Numbered from the stretch's first letter, positions 20,098 through 28,743 are shown. The stretch is DNA of 64,000 nt from Nannocystis sp. RBIL2 (GCF_026626745.1 NZ_JAPNJW010000001.1:4634001-4698000); one strand, 5' to 3'. The notes: generated by a model not told the origin, from the letters alone. Translations and numbers: made by a program.

Positions 20098-20538
20098 GTG
20101 GCCGCCGACACCAATCAGGACGACGAAGAGGGCATCAACAGCATCAACGTCACCCCGCTGGTCGACGTCATGCTCGTGCTGCTGATCATCTTCATGGTCA
20201 CGACCACGAAGATCCAGGAGTCCGAGGCGCTGGCGATCGACAAGCCCGACGCGCAGACCGGCCAGAAGCTCGAGCCCAAGCAGCACCACATCCTGCTGAC
20301 CTGCGCGAAGGACGGCAAGCTCGAGGTCGACCACAAGCCGGTCGACGGCGACGCCGCGATCAAGGAAGCGATCACGCGCAAGCTCGCAGAGGGCCGTGAC
20401 CTCCAGGGCGTCATCCAGTGCGACGAGGAGGCCCAGGTCAAGTCGATGATCCACCTCGTCGACCTGCTGCGGGACGCCGGCGTCAAGAAGTACGCGATCG
20501 CCACGGAGAAGCCCAAGGCCACCCCTGCGCCGAGCTGA
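20098..20538 (+). CDS. exbD: ExbD/TolR biopolymer transport protein
   Basis: 146 residues with a GTG start. The N-terminal segment SINVTPLVDVMLVLLIIFMVT carries the proton-carrying Asp (D23) at the start of the single TM helix. The periplasmic domain (about 50-140) ends with AQVKSMIHLVDLLRDAGVKKYAIATEK, the usual ExbD terminus. A CCAGCTGA-like run and 12 bp separate it from tonB. Confidence 0.92.
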   Translation: MAADTNQDDEEGINSINVTPLVDVMLVLLIIFMVTTTKIQESEALAIDKPDAQTGQKLEPKQHHILLTCAKDGKLEVDHKPVDGDAAIKEAITRKLAEGRDLQGVIQCDEEAQVKSMIHLVDLLRDAGVKKYAIATEKPKATPAPS

Positions 20539-20550
20539 GCGAGATCTGCG

Positions 20551-21348
20551 ATGCGCCTCGGCGGCAGCTTTCTCTCTCGATCCGGCACCGGGGCGTTCGG
20601 CTCGCTCGGGCTCCACGCGGTGCTCGCAGTGCTGCTGTCGTACCTGTCGGTCGAGCCGCCGAAGCCCGAGGAGCCGCAGATCGACCTCGTGGAGTTCGAG
20701 ATCCCCGAACCGGAGCCCGAGCCCGAACCGGAGCCCGAGCCCGAACCGGAGCCCGAGAAGCCGCAGGAGACCCCGCCCGAGCCGCAGCCGGTGCCGGAGG
20801 TCCGCAAGAACGAGCCCCCGCCCAAGCCGCGGCCCAAGGCCAAGGCCGAGACGCCGCAGGCCGAGCCCGACGAGGCCCCGCCGCCGCTGCGCATGGACGC
20901 CAGTCAGACCACCTCCTCCGGCAACAGCGGGGTGAAGATCGGCGTCGGCACCCCCGGCGGCACGCCCGGCGGCACCGGCAGCCCCGAATCGAAGGGCAAG
21001 GGCGGCAGCCCCAAGGGCACGCCCGGCGGCACCGGCGACGGCGGCCCCACCTGGGAGCCGCGCGGCGAGCTCTACATCCGCGAGCTCCCGGCCGTCGTCA
21101 ACGTGCCCCAAGAGCAATGTCCTGCGGTACAGGAGCTCGGCATCGAGGGCGTCGTCATCCTCACCGTGCAGGTCCGCCGCGACGGCACCGTCAAGGACGT
21201 GAAGATCGCCAAGGACATCGGCCACGGCTGCGGCAAGATCGCCGCCAAGGCCCTGCGCAAGGCCAAGTTCCGGCCCGCCATCGCCACCAACGGCCAGCCC
21301 GCCGACTTCGAACTGCGCTACGAGTACGAGTTCCAGCTCGGCGACTGA
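20551..21348 (+). CDS. tonB: TonB energy transducer
   Basis: 265 residues. A short cytoplasmic N-terminus and one TM (GLHAVLAVLLSYLSV, about 20-35) precede a Pro/Glu/Lys periplasmic spacer with repeated EPEP units (about 50-120), a Gly/Thr/Ser-rich segment (about 135-170) and a TonB C-terminal domain (about 180-265: ELPAVVNVPQEQCPAV, GVVILTVQVRRDGTVKDVKI, KALRKAKFRPAIATNG). It links the inner-membrane motor to outer-membrane receptors. The domain has a Cys pair (QCPAV and GHGCG) shared with the next gene. Confidence 0.9.
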   Translation: MRLGGSFLSRSGTGAFGSLGLHAVLAVLLSYLSVEPPKPEEPQIDLVEFEIPEPEPEPEPEPEPEPEPEKPQETPPEPQPVPEVRKNEPPPKPRPKAKAETPQAEPDEAPPPLRMDASQTTSSGNSGVKIGVGTPGGTPGGTGSPESKGKGGSPKGTPGGTGDGGPTWEPRGELYIRELPAVVNVPQEQCPAVQELGIEGVVILTVQVRRDGTVKDVKIAKDIGHGCGKIAAKALRKAKFRPAIATNGQPADFELRYEYEFQLGD

Positions 21349-21350
21349 CG

Positions 21351-21692
21351 ATGCTCGCCGGCGTCCTGCTGTCGCTCGTGCTGTTGCTCTTCGCCTGCGC
21401 CGCGAAGCTCCCGTCCGGGATCAGCCAGCTGCCGGTGACCATCTCCGTGCCGCAGGTGACCTGCCCCGCGGTGACGGACGGAGCGGTCCACGGCACCGTC
21501 GTCCTGTCCGTGCAGGTCGGCCTCGGCGGCCGGGTCGAGTTGGTCCACATCGATCACGACATCGGCGGCGGCTGCGGAGAGATCGCCGCGGCCGCCCTGC
21601 GCGAGGGCGCGTTCCTCCCCGCAATCGCCACCGACGGCCGCCCCGTCGCCCACACGATCCGCTACGAGTACGAGTTCGTCGGCGTGCAGTGA
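21351..21692 (+). CDS. Lipoprotein consisting of a lone TonB C-terminal domain
   Basis: 113 residues beginning 2 bp after tonB. A signal peptide ends at lipobox LLFAC (C16), followed directly by a TonB-like C-terminal domain: SVPQVTCPAV, GTVVLSVQVGLGGRVELVHI, GGGCGEIAAAALREGAFLPAIATDGRP, IRYEYEF. It is clearly paralogous to the end of TonB, including both cysteines, but has no TM anchor or spacer and so cannot transduce energy. It might cap or compete at TonB boxes, or be a soluble TonB-domain partner. Its stop overlaps the start of the next gene (GTGA at 21689). Confidence 0.8.
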   Translation: MLAGVLLSLVLLLFACAAKLPSGISQLPVTISVPQVTCPAVTDGAVHGTVVLSVQVGLGGRVELVHIDHDIGGGCGEIAAAALREGAFLPAIATDGRPVAHTIRYEYEFVGVQ

Positions 21693-22975
21693 GGCTCGGC
21701 GGCCCCGGGCGCGTGCGGGCGCGCGTTTGCCCCCCGCCGCCGATCGAGGCTATCGTCCGGGCCGCCGTGCCGCGCGCGCTCCGTCCTCACGACCCCGGTC
21801 CGTCCGCTTCGGCCCGCCGCGCGTCGCTCGCCTGCTCTCTGTCTCTCGGGACATGTCTCTTCGGACTGGCCTGCGCCCCCGACCTGCCCGTGAGCCAGCG
21901 GATCGCCGACGCGCGGATCCTCGCCCTGCGCAGCGACGTCATCGTCCCCCTGTTCCCGGGCGACGAGCCGGCCGACGCCGGCGCTCGCTGCGAGGCCCTG
22001 CCGTTCGAGACGGTGCGCGTCACCCCGTTCATGGTCGAGCCGACCGGCGTCCTCGACATCGCCGGCCCCGACTTCGACCCGATCTGGATCGCCTGCGGCC
22101 TCGGCCCGGGCCAGGGCCTGTTCGCCTGCCTGCGCGCCGCTGTCCCGCTCGAGCTGGACGAGCTCGAGGAGTGCCCGGTCCCGAGCTTCACCGACATCGA
22201 CCCGAGCGCCATGGGGCTGCCGGAGTATCCGAGCCCGTGTCGCCTGCCCGACGACGGCAGCGACGACGGCCGCCTCGACTTCGTCGCCCCGTTCGCCGCC
22301 AACCTGCTGCTCGGCGGCGACATCGAGCTGACGATGATCAGCCAGGGTCCCGGCTCGCCGAGCACCCGCGACTGCGCCGAGGCCATGCTGAGCAAGGCCT
22401 CCGACCTGCCGAACGACTGCATCTACGCCGTCACGCGCGTCTCGGTCGGGCCGATCGAGAAGCTGCTGTCGTTCGCCGGCATGTTCGGCTTCGACCTGCC
22501 GCCGGAGCTCGGCGAGGTACCTGACCCCGAGGACATCCCGGACGGCGACCGCAACCCGCGGATCTCCAGCTTCCGCGTCACGGTCCTCGACCCCGAGGCT
22601 GACGAGGCGCTCGAGCTCGGCGAGCTGCCGCGCGGCGCCGTGGTCAAGGTCAAGCGCGGCCAGACCCTCGAGATCGACACCGAGACCCCGGCCCACGACC
22701 TCCAGACCTACCCCGTGCCGATCAACAACGGCATCGGCGGCACGGGCAACGAGCTCCAGACCGAGCGCATCGACGGCTCGTGGTACCGCACCTGGGGCCG
22801 CCTGCTGTCCGGCGGCAGCGACGACCGCGAGGCCTTCAATCAATGGACCATGCGCAAGGGCGAGCAGGACGCGGACGAGCTCCCGCCCGACGGCCGCGCC
22901 ACCCTGTTCTATGTCCTCAGGGACAGCCGTCTCGGCGTCGACTGGTGGTGGCTCGAGGTCGAGGTCGAGCCCTGA
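21689..22975 (+). CDS. Predicted lipoprotein, myxobacterial type, unknown function
   Basis: 428 residues from GTG 21689, which overlaps the previous stop. GTG 21767 is perhaps the better start, as the hydrophobic stretch SLACSLSLGTCLFGLAC then forms a normal lipoprotein signal with lipobox FGLAC. The mature part is acidic with several Cys (RCEALPF, IACGLG, FACLRA, EECPVP, SPCRLP, RDCAEA, NDCIYA) and a C-terminal beta-rich domain (FRVTVLDPEADE, GELPRGAVVKVKRGQ, WWWLEVEVEP). It is probably a surface or periplasmic protein cotranscribed with the Ton genes. I do not recognise the family. Confidence 0.75.
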   Translation: MRLGGPGRVRARVCPPPPIEAIVRAAVPRALRPHDPGPSASARRASLACSLSLGTCLFGLACAPDLPVSQRIADARILALRSDVIVPLFPGDEPADAGARCEALPFETVRVTPFMVEPTGVLDIAGPDFDPIWIACGLGPGQGLFACLRAAVPLELDELEECPVPSFTDIDPSAMGLPEYPSPCRLPDDGSDDGRLDFVAPFAANLLLGGDIELTMISQGPGSPSTRDCAEAMLSKASDLPNDCIYAVTRVSVGPIEKLLSFAGMFGFDLPPELGEVPDPEDIPDGDRNPRISSFRVTVLDPEADEALELGELPRGAVVKVKRGQTLEIDTETPAHDLQTYPVPINNGIGGTGNELQTERIDGSWYRTWGRLLSGGSDDREAFNQWTMRKGEQDADELPPDGRATLFYVLRDSRLGVDWWWLEVEVEP

Positions 22976-23302
22976 TTCTGTCCGCGAAGACAGGTACCGG
23001 CGGGTTCCACCGAGGTCGGCTCCGGGGTCGGGGTGAGCCCGCCTCGCGGCCCCGCAAAGAGCGCCGTCCGGGCCTGTGCCGCCGCGATCGACGGGTTTTC
23101 GGCCGGACCTGGCTCACGTGGTCGGGCCGACCCCCGGTCAGCCCCGATAGTTTCAGCCTGTAAGGCAGCCCCGAGCCCCGCCCCGCCGGTGCGTCCCTGC
23201 CCGGCCGGGCACCACCGGCTGCGCCGGCTCCCGGCCTGGCCGCACACCCGGGAGGTGCCGCTTGACCCCGCCGGCCCCCGGCGTTAGTAGCCCTCTGGAT
23301 CC
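22976..23302. other. Intergenic region, no gene seen
   Basis: 327 bp between two rightward genes. CTGTC-cgcgaa-GACAG at about 22979-22994, just after the stop, may terminate transcription and is another repeat copy. The remainder is GC-rich without a convincing coding frame; the promoter for the TolC-family gene should lie here but no clear -35/-10 is visible. Confidence 0.5.
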
Positions 23303-25216
23303 GTGCTGGGCCTCACCGTAACCCTGCTCGCCGCCCTGCTCGCCGCCCCCGCGCCGGGCACCCTCGACCCGACGACCGGCATGCCGGTCGACGTGCAGCA
23401 GCGGGCCAATCCGCCGCCGGTGGAGGCCCGTCCAGCGCCGGGCGTCAACTTCGGCCAGTCGCCCACCAGCGTCACGCCGCCGGCGACGCGTCCTCCGAGC
23501 CCCTCCGATCCCACCGCGCCGCGTACCCCGCTGATGCGACCGCGGCCCGATGCTGCCCCTTCGGCCACGTCCCCCGGGACAGGTCCTTCGGACCAGCTCG
23601 CCCCGAGCGCCCCGGCCCCTGATCCCGCCACCCTCTACCCGCTGTCGTTCGCGGCCGAGGAGCTGTCGCTCAGCGACGTGTTGAAGAGCGCGCTCGACGG
23701 CAACATCGACCTGCGCAACAGCGCGATCGACATCGCCATCACCGAGAAGCAGATCACCGCGGCGCTCGGCGCCTACGACGTGTTCTTCCTCGCCGGCGTG
23801 ACCGCCAGCAAGGCCGTCACCCCGCAGCGTGGTTCGCAGCTGACCTTCAACGTCGGCCAGCAGCAGTTGTCCGGCAACTTCGGCTTCGAGCGCAAGCTCG
23901 AGTCGGGCGGTACGATCAACTTCACCGTCACGACCACGCGCAGCTCGACGCTGCAGCCGCTCAACATCCAGAACGCGGCGGCCGGCGTCCGCTCGCTGAA
24001 CGCGTATTTCGTCTCGCCGAGCCTGACGCTGACGCACCCGCTCTTGCGCAACGCCGGCGTGCGGGTCAACCGGGCCGACATCGACCGGGCCCGGATCGCG
24101 CGCACGCAGATGGAAGCCAACCAGCTGCAGATGGCGCAGACGGCGATCCACGACATCATCCTCGCCTACTGGGACGTCCTGTTCGCCTCGCGCGACCTCG
24201 AGAACAAGCGCCGCAGCGCCGCCACCACGTCCGAGCAGCACCGCCGGGTCAAGGCCGAGGTCGCGGCCGGCCGCAAGTCGCAGCTCGACCTCGACACCAT
24301 CTACCAGTCGCTCGTCGCGCGCGAGAACGAGGTCGTGCTGGCCGAGAACACCCTGCTCGACCGCAGCCTGACGCTGCGACAGTTCATGGGCCAGGACTTC
24401 TCGAACCGCAAGGTCCTCGGCGTGCTGCCGCAGACCGACCCGCAGGCGCTCGCGCCGCGGGAGATCGATCTCGAGGCCGAGATCAAGAAGGCGTTCCAGG
24501 CCAACCCGCAGCTGCGCTCGCTCGAGATCGGCATCGCCAGCCGCCGCGTCGACGAGCTCGTGGCGGCCAACGCCCGCCTGCCGATCCTCGACTTCCGGTT
24601 CCAGTTCGCCCCGCAGGGCCGCAGCATCGACCAGATCGCGGTCAACGACACCGGCATCCCGGCCAAGCGCGCCTCGTGGCCGGAGGCGTTCCAGAACTTC
24701 TTCACCGCGACCGACGTCGCCAAGGTGAACTTCAACACCGGCCCGTTCGCCGACTTCAACATCAGCGGCTCGCTCAACTTCAACTTCGACATCCAGGGCC
24801 GCACGCCGAAGGCCAACCACGAGCGCGTGATCCTCGAGATCCGCAAGGCCGAGTACAACCTGCAGAAGTCGCAGCAGCAGATCTCGATCGCCGTCATCCG
24901 CTCGGCCAACGCCATGCGCACCGCCAGCGCGCGCCTCACGATCACGAGCGAGGCAGTGCGCCTGGCCGAGTCGAACCTGCGCGCCGAGGAGGCCCGCTTC
25001 CGCGTCGGCCGCTCGACCAGCTACGACGTGCTGTTCCGCCAGGACGAGCTCGCGCTGGCCCAGTTCAACGCGCTCTCGGCCCAGATCGACTTCCTCCGCG
25101 CGACCGTCGAGCTGCAGACCCTCACCGGCCAGCTGCTCCCGTCCTACGGCCTCGAGCTGAGCGGCGCCGCCGGAGCGCGCCAGTCGTCGAGCCCCACCGG
25201 CGGCAAGTACCGCTGA
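23303..25216 (+). CDS. TolC-family outer-membrane channel
   Basis: 637 residues, GTG start, signal peptide about 1-18 (LGLTVTLLAALLAAPAPG). An unusual Pro-rich N-terminal extension (about 20-115) precedes two TolC repeats. OEP-type helices include IDIAITEKQITAALGAYD, ARTQMEANQLQMAQTAIHDIILAYWDVLFA, AGRKSQLDLDTIYQSLVAREN and RLAESNLRAEEARFRVGRSTSYDVLFRQDELALAQ. It forms the trimeric exit duct of type I secretion or RND efflux. No pump genes are adjacent. TGTCC-type repeats encode part of the N-terminal linker (near 23565-23599). The last codons (SSSPTGGKYR) are the first unit of a degenerate tandem repeat that continues past the stop. Confidence 0.9.
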   Translation: MLGLTVTLLAALLAAPAPGTLDPTTGMPVDVQQRANPPPVEARPAPGVNFGQSPTSVTPPATRPPSPSDPTAPRTPLMRPRPDAAPSATSPGTGPSDQLAPSAPAPDPATLYPLSFAAEELSLSDVLKSALDGNIDLRNSAIDIAITEKQITAALGAYDVFFLAGVTASKAVTPQRGSQLTFNVGQQQLSGNFGFERKLESGGTINFTVTTTRSSTLQPLNIQNAAAGVRSLNAYFVSPSLTLTHPLLRNAGVRVNRADIDRARIARTQMEANQLQMAQTAIHDIILAYWDVLFASRDLENKRRSAATTSEQHRRVKAEVAAGRKSQLDLDTIYQSLVARENEVVLAENTLLDRSLTLRQFMGQDFSNRKVLGVLPQTDPQALAPREIDLEAEIKKAFQANPQLRSLEIGIASRRVDELVAANARLPILDFRFQFAPQGRSIDQIAVNDTGIPAKRASWPEAFQNFFTATDVAKVNFNTGPFADFNISGSLNFNFDIQGRTPKANHERVILEIRKAEYNLQKSQQQISIAVIRSANAMRTASARLTITSEAVRLAESNLRAEEARFRVGRSTSYDVLFRQDELALAQFNALSAQIDFLRATVELQTLTGQLLPSYGLELSGAAGARQSSSPTGGKYR

Positions 25217-25565
25217 CGCAGGCCGCCGCGACGCGGCACCGCCTCGTGCCGGATGGCTGCCGCGATGCCACGCCCGACGTCGAGCATCACCCGCCGCAAG
25301 TACCGCTGACTCGCTGCGCGCTACGCCGGTTCGCTGCCGCGGAGCAGCACCCGACGCCGAGCCTCGCCGCAGTAAGCACCACTGACGCGACCGTCGCCGC
25401 CGAGCCGCGCCCGTCGTCGAGCCTCACCGCAGCAAGTACCGCTGCCGCCGGCTTCACCGACTTCGAGCCTCACCCGCGGGCAAGTACCGCTGACGCGACG
25501 GTTGCCGCCGAGGTCGCGCCCGACGTCGAGCCTCGCTCGTGGCCGGTACCGCCCACGCGCAGCTC
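25184..25565 (+). repeat. Degenerate tandem copies of the TolC-gene 3' end
   Basis: A block of roughly 40 bp containing TCGAGC(C)...CAAGTACCGCTGAC, i.e. the last codons and stop of the TolC-family gene, recurs downstream. TCGAGC-type anchors are at 25187 (in the gene), 25280, 25357 (CCGAGC), 25417, 25463 and 25526, with intervals of 93, 77, 60, 46 and 63 bp. Several copies keep CAAGTACCGCTGAC; others have drifted. No frame continues through them. Confidence 0.75.
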
Positions 25566-25921
25566 CTCGCGCGCCGACCATTGCCGGCGCCGTCGAGGAG
25601 GGTGCTCGCAGAGGAGCAGCGCGAAAGGCCTGTCCCAAAGGACATATCATTCCCCGGCCCACCGGCCCCTCGGTCGGCCCGCCGCGCGTGAGCACTGGCG
25701 AGTCCGCGCAGCGCCCCTCCGCAATGGACCAGGACGCCCCGAGCGGCCGGGCCTCGTGTAGCAAGCGCCAGGCGGGCGGCGAGGCGAGATCTCCGGCCGG
25801 GGCCGCCGGGAGCGCCGGGGCGCGGGCTCCGCCGGCCCTGAGCCGTGCGCTCGGCTTGTTTCGCCGACGCCGCTCGTGCTAGGTTGCTGCGTGCTCGCCC
25901 ACGGGCGCCTGGAGAGCAGCC
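25566..25921. other. Intergenic region, no gene supported
   Basis: The region holds a palindrome copy CCTGTCC-caaa-GGACATA near 25629-25645. The last roughly 70 bp become less GC-rich (GCTTGTTTCGCC...GTGCTAGGTTGCTGCG), which may contain the promoter of the small membrane protein gene at 25922. No coding frame with convincing composition. Confidence 0.45.
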
Positions 25922-26170
25922 ATGTCCGCTTCTGAAATCGCCGACAACAAGTGGGAGCTCCAAGCTTCCAAGCCCCCTGTCTCCGACGTCGGAGGCATCC
26001 TGCAGATCATCGTGGTCGGGGCCTTCACCCTGATGTTCGCCTGGATGATGCTGTTCACCTTCCAGGGCATCTTCGGGTCCAAGCGCGAGAGCCTCGCCGA
26101 CCAGTACGGCAACCTGACGGTCGACGGCAAGAAGAAGGAAGCCGCGCCCGCCGCTCCCGCTGCCGAGTGA
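25922..26170 (+). CDS. Small single-TM protein, unknown
   Basis: 82 residues. A polar N-terminus (MSASEIADNKWELQASKPPVSD) precedes one TM helix (GILQIIVVGAFTLMFAWMMLFTFQGIF, about 24-50) and a Lys/Ala-rich C-terminal tail. It is preceded by GGAGAGCAGCC, giving a GGAG ribosome site 8 bp from the ATG. No known domain. It stands alone and is convergent with the pgeF-like gene (9 bp apart). Probably a genuine small inner-membrane protein. Confidence 0.7.
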   Translation: MSASEIADNKWELQASKPPVSDVGGILQIIVVGAFTLMFAWMMLFTFQGIFGSKRESLADQYGNLTVDGKKKEAAPAAPAAE

Positions 26171-26179
26171 GCCCGGCGC

Positions 26180-26920
26180 TCAGGCGCCGCGAATCCCGAT
26201 GAACGCGAGCATCTGACCGATGCCCGCGCCGTCGCGACGATAGCTGAAGTACTGCTCCGGGTGCCGGCAGGTGCACCCGCCGACGCGCTCGATGCTGTCC
26301 TTCGGGACACCTGCCGCCACCAGCTGAGCCCGGACCGCCGCCACCAGATCGACGTGTGGCCGCGCCCCGGGCTCTCGGCGTACGTGCTCCGCCGCGAAAT
26401 GCTCGGCGACCTCCTCGCCGACCTCGAACGCCTCGACCTCGATGCACGGACCGATCGCCGCGACCAGCTGCGACGGGTCCACGCCATCGTCGGCCAGCGC
26501 CGCGACCGTCGCTCCGACCACGTTCGCCACCGTCCCGCGCCAGCCGCTGTGGATCGCCGCGACCGCCGACGCCGCCCGGTCGGCCAGCAGCACCGGCACG
26601 CAGTCGGCCGTCATCACCCCGACCACCACCGGCCCATCGCTCGCGCGGGCCCACAGCGCGTCGCCCTCTGCGCCCGGCGTCAGCGCCGACGCCCGCCAGG
26701 CCGCCGCCCCGTGGACCTGCCGCACCAGTCGCAGCTGCTCGGGCAAGAAGTCGCCGGCCGCAGCGACGCGCCGCAGGTTCTCGTCGACGTTGCCGGGTTC
26801 GTCGCCCCAGCGACGACCGAGGTTGAGGCTTTCGAAGCGACCGCGGCTGACGCCGCCGGTGCGATCGGTGAAGCCGTGGACGAGGCGCGAGGAGGCGAAC
26901 AGCGCGGCACGAGCGAGCAC
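26180..26920 (-). CDS. pgeF: PgeF/YfiH (DUF152) multicopper-like purine nucleoside phosphorylase
   Basis: 246 residues. Family motifs are HGFTDRTGGVS near the start, NLGRRWGDEPGNVDEN, RLVRQVHG, VMTADCVPVLLADR, AIHSGWRGTVANVV (metal His), AAIGPCIEVEAFEVG and GGCTCRHPEQYFSYRRDG. YfiH/LACC1 proteins act as purine nucleoside phosphorylase/adenosine deaminase; PgeF is also assigned to editing of peptidoglycan precursors. In many bacteria it neighbours an rluD-type gene, as here. A TGTCC-ttcg-GGACA palindrome (26296-26309) encodes the GVPKDSIER segment. Confidence 0.92.
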   Translation of the reverse strand: MLARAALFASSRLVHGFTDRTGGVSRGRFESLNLGRRWGDEPGNVDENLRRVAAAGDFLPEQLRLVRQVHGAAAWRASALTPGAEGDALWARASDGPVVVGVMTADCVPVLLADRAASAVAAIHSGWRGTVANVVGATVAALADDGVDPSQLVAAIGPCIEVEAFEVGEEVAEHFAAEHVRREPGARPHVDLVAAVRAQLVAAGVPKDSIERVGGCTCRHPEQYFSYRRDGAGIGQMLAFIGIRGA

Positions 26921-27060
26921 CCCGACCTCTTAGGGTCCCGCGCCGCGGAGCGCAACATTCATGGCGCGCCGCGAGAGCGGTCGGCCTCGAAGCCGAGCTC
27001 GGCAAAGACCCCTACCTCGCGAAGCGCGACCAGCACCCCGCTCATCCAGAGGCCCGCAGA

Positions 27061-27154
27061 CCGATGACCTCGATAACTCGTCCACCCCGCCGAGCGTCAC
27101 CAACACCGCCGCTCATCTCGAGGTGCGCACGCCGATGACCTCGAGAACTCGTCC
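27061..27154. repeat. Short imperfect direct repeat
   Basis: CCGATGACCTCGA-AACTCGTCC occurs at 27061-27083 and 27132-27154 with one mismatch in 23, in the 245-bp spacer between the rluD-type and pgeF genes. The spacer otherwise shows no gene. Confidence 0.6.
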
Positions 27155-27165
27155 GCAGCGACCGC

Positions 27166-28131
27166 TCACGGCTCCGCGCCGCCCAGCGCCGCCACCAGGC
27201 CCTGCAGCTCGGGCGGGAGGCGGCTCTCGAAGTCGAGCTCGGCCCCGGAGATCGGGTGAGAAAATCCGAGCACCGCGGCGTGCAACGCGTGGCGCCCCAA
27301 CCCCTCGGCGAGCGCGCGGATGGCAGGAGGTCCGCCGAGCCCGCCGTAGAGCGCGTCTCCGACGATCGGGTGACCGAGCATGCGGCAGTGCATGCGGATC
27401 TGATGCGTCCGCCCGGTCTCGAGGCGGAACTCGAGCAGCGCCGCGCCGGTCAGCCGCTGCAGCGTGCGCAGGTGCGTCACTGCGCGGCGGCCGTCGCTCG
27501 CGTCCCACGTGAAGCGGCGGCGATCGATCGGGTCACGTCCGTGACCGGTGCGCAGCGTCTTCTCGGCGAAGGCCGGCGCGTCGCGCACCACCCCGAGATA
27601 GCGGCGGCGCAGCGAGTGCCGGCGAAACTGGGCCGCCAGCCCCTCCTGCGCCTGCATGTGCTTGGCGACCACCAGCAGCCCGCTCGTGTCGCGGTCGAGG
27701 CGATGCACGATGCCCGGCCGGGTCGCGTCGTTGCCGGGCAGCACCGGCAGCGCCTCGGCGCCGATCCCCAGGTGGTGCAGCACCGCGTTGACCAGCGTCC
27801 CGTGCGAGTGGCCGGGACCGGCGTGGACCACCATCCCGGCCGGCTTGTCGATCACCAGCAGGTGTTCGTCCTCGAACACCACCTGGAGCGGCAGCGCCTC
27901 CGGCGTCGCGTGCAGCGGCTCGGGCGCCTGCAGCTCGACCTCGACCTCGACCTCGGCGTCGACCAGGCGAGAGGCCTTGAGCGCGCCCCCGCCGGCCGCA
28001 CACACCTTACCGGCCGCGAAGGCGCGGGCCAGCTGGGAGCGCGTGCAGGGGCTCCCGCGACGAGCGAGCTCGGCGACGAGAGCCTGGTCGAGGCGACGCC
28101 CGATGGCGTCGGTTCCGAGGTGGAGGCGCAG
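27166..28131 (-). CDS. rluD: RluD-type 23S rRNA pseudouridine synthase with S4 domain
   Basis: The catalytic domain has GIVHRLDRDTSGLLVVAK (catalytic Asp in RLDRDTSG), the LDKPAGMVVHAG-like strand VIDKPAGMVVHAGPG, LETGRTHQIRMHCRMLGHPIVGD and ALHAAVLGFSHP near the end. The first ATG/GTG/TTG in frame is GTG 28005, but the frame upstream encodes a clear S4 RNA-binding domain (RRLDQALVAELARRGS, TRSQLARAFAAGKV). The only plausible initiators ahead of it are CTG 28131 or another non-standard codon, since an in-frame TAG, the neighbour's stop, lies at 28141-28143. I therefore extend to CTG 28131 (321 residues). The start is the uncertain part. Confidence 0.85.
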   Translation of the reverse strand: MRLHLGTDAIGRRLDQALVAELARRGSPCTRSQLARAFAAGKVCAAGGGALKASRLVDAEVEVEVELQAPEPLHATPEALPLQVVFEDEHLLVIDKPAGMVVHAGPGHSHGTLVNAVLHHLGIGAEALPVLPGNDATRPGIVHRLDRDTSGLLVVAKHMQAQEGLAAQFRRHSLRRRYLGVVRDAPAFAEKTLRTGHGRDPIDRRRFTWDASDGRRAVTHLRTLQRLTGAALLEFRLETGRTHQIRMHCRMLGHPIVGDALYGGLGGPPAIRALAEGLGRHALHAAVLGFSHPISGAELDFESRLPPELQGLVAALGGAEP

Positions 28132-28140
28132 GCCCGAAGC

Positions 28141-28410
28141 CTACCAGATGTGGGTCTTGAGGCTCGCCATCGGCTTGATGACGCGGTCGACGATGGCGCG
28201 GTCGTAGTAGTTCTTGCGGAACAGCTCGGGCGTCACGCGGCCGCGGAACAGGTCGCGGCCCTCCATGATCTCTTCCCCGAGAGCGTCGAAGAAGTTGTCG
28301 TTGATCAGCGCCTCTTCGATCTTCTGCTTGTTGTAGAGCTGGATGTCCGAGGCGATCGCTCGGGCGAGCTGCTGCGCGCGGGCGTCGTTGTCGATGGGCG
28401 TGGCTGCCAT
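28141..28410 (-). CDS. Small conserved-looking protein, unknown
   Basis: 89 residues from ATG 28410 (MAATPIDNDARAQQLARAIAS). It is helical and charged (YNKQKIEEALINDNFFDALGEEIMEGRDLFRGR), ending VIKPMASLKTHIW. No TM or signal. Its stop is 9 bp from the proposed start of the rluD-type gene, suggesting coupling, and codon use is like the core genome. I do not recognise a family. Confidence 0.75.
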   Translation of the reverse strand: MAATPIDNDARAQQLARAIASDIQLYNKQKIEEALINDNFFDALGEEIMEGRDLFRGRVTPELFRKNYYDRAIVDRVIKPMASLKTHIW

Positions 28411-28447
28411 GCCGCGAGGATGCCACAGCGCCGCGGCCCCCGCCAAG

Positions 28448-28626
28448 TCGCCGCAATTTCGCCGGCCCGCTTCGCCAAAAACGCCCCCGCTCCGCGAAAC
28501 GCTGGGGATCTCCAAACAGCGGGCGTTTAGAGCGAAACGGGCCGGGCCCGCTCGGGCCCGCCGGGGCCCGCTCGGGCCCGGCCGACGGCCACCAAATGGC
28601 CACCAACTTCTGCGGGGCTCCCGCCG
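28448..28626 (+). repeat. Left copy of the 178-bp direct repeat (putative attL)
   Basis: The first 58 bases (28448-28505) are identical to 44949-45006; the rest is about 80-85% identical with one indel. Both copies end with GGCCACC-NNN-ATGGCCACCAACTTCTGCGGG. The copy sits 38 bp upstream of the 89-residue gene's start. With the right copy it brackets 16.5 kb that includes a tyrosine recombinase. Confidence 0.85.
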
Positions 28627-28743
28627 TGATCGCCACTTCGTCGGCGGGGCTGATGCGCGTCGCGCAGCACGACCCGCTGCGCAGTCGCTACGGTCGCCGT
28701 GCCGTTGCCCATCACCACCGATGCGTGCGGCCTGCACCGGCCT

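Noticed and set aside
20700..20760. EP-repeat tract in tonB as a mobile repeat
   Set aside because: GAGCCCGAACCG units are a normal TonB proline-rich spacer.
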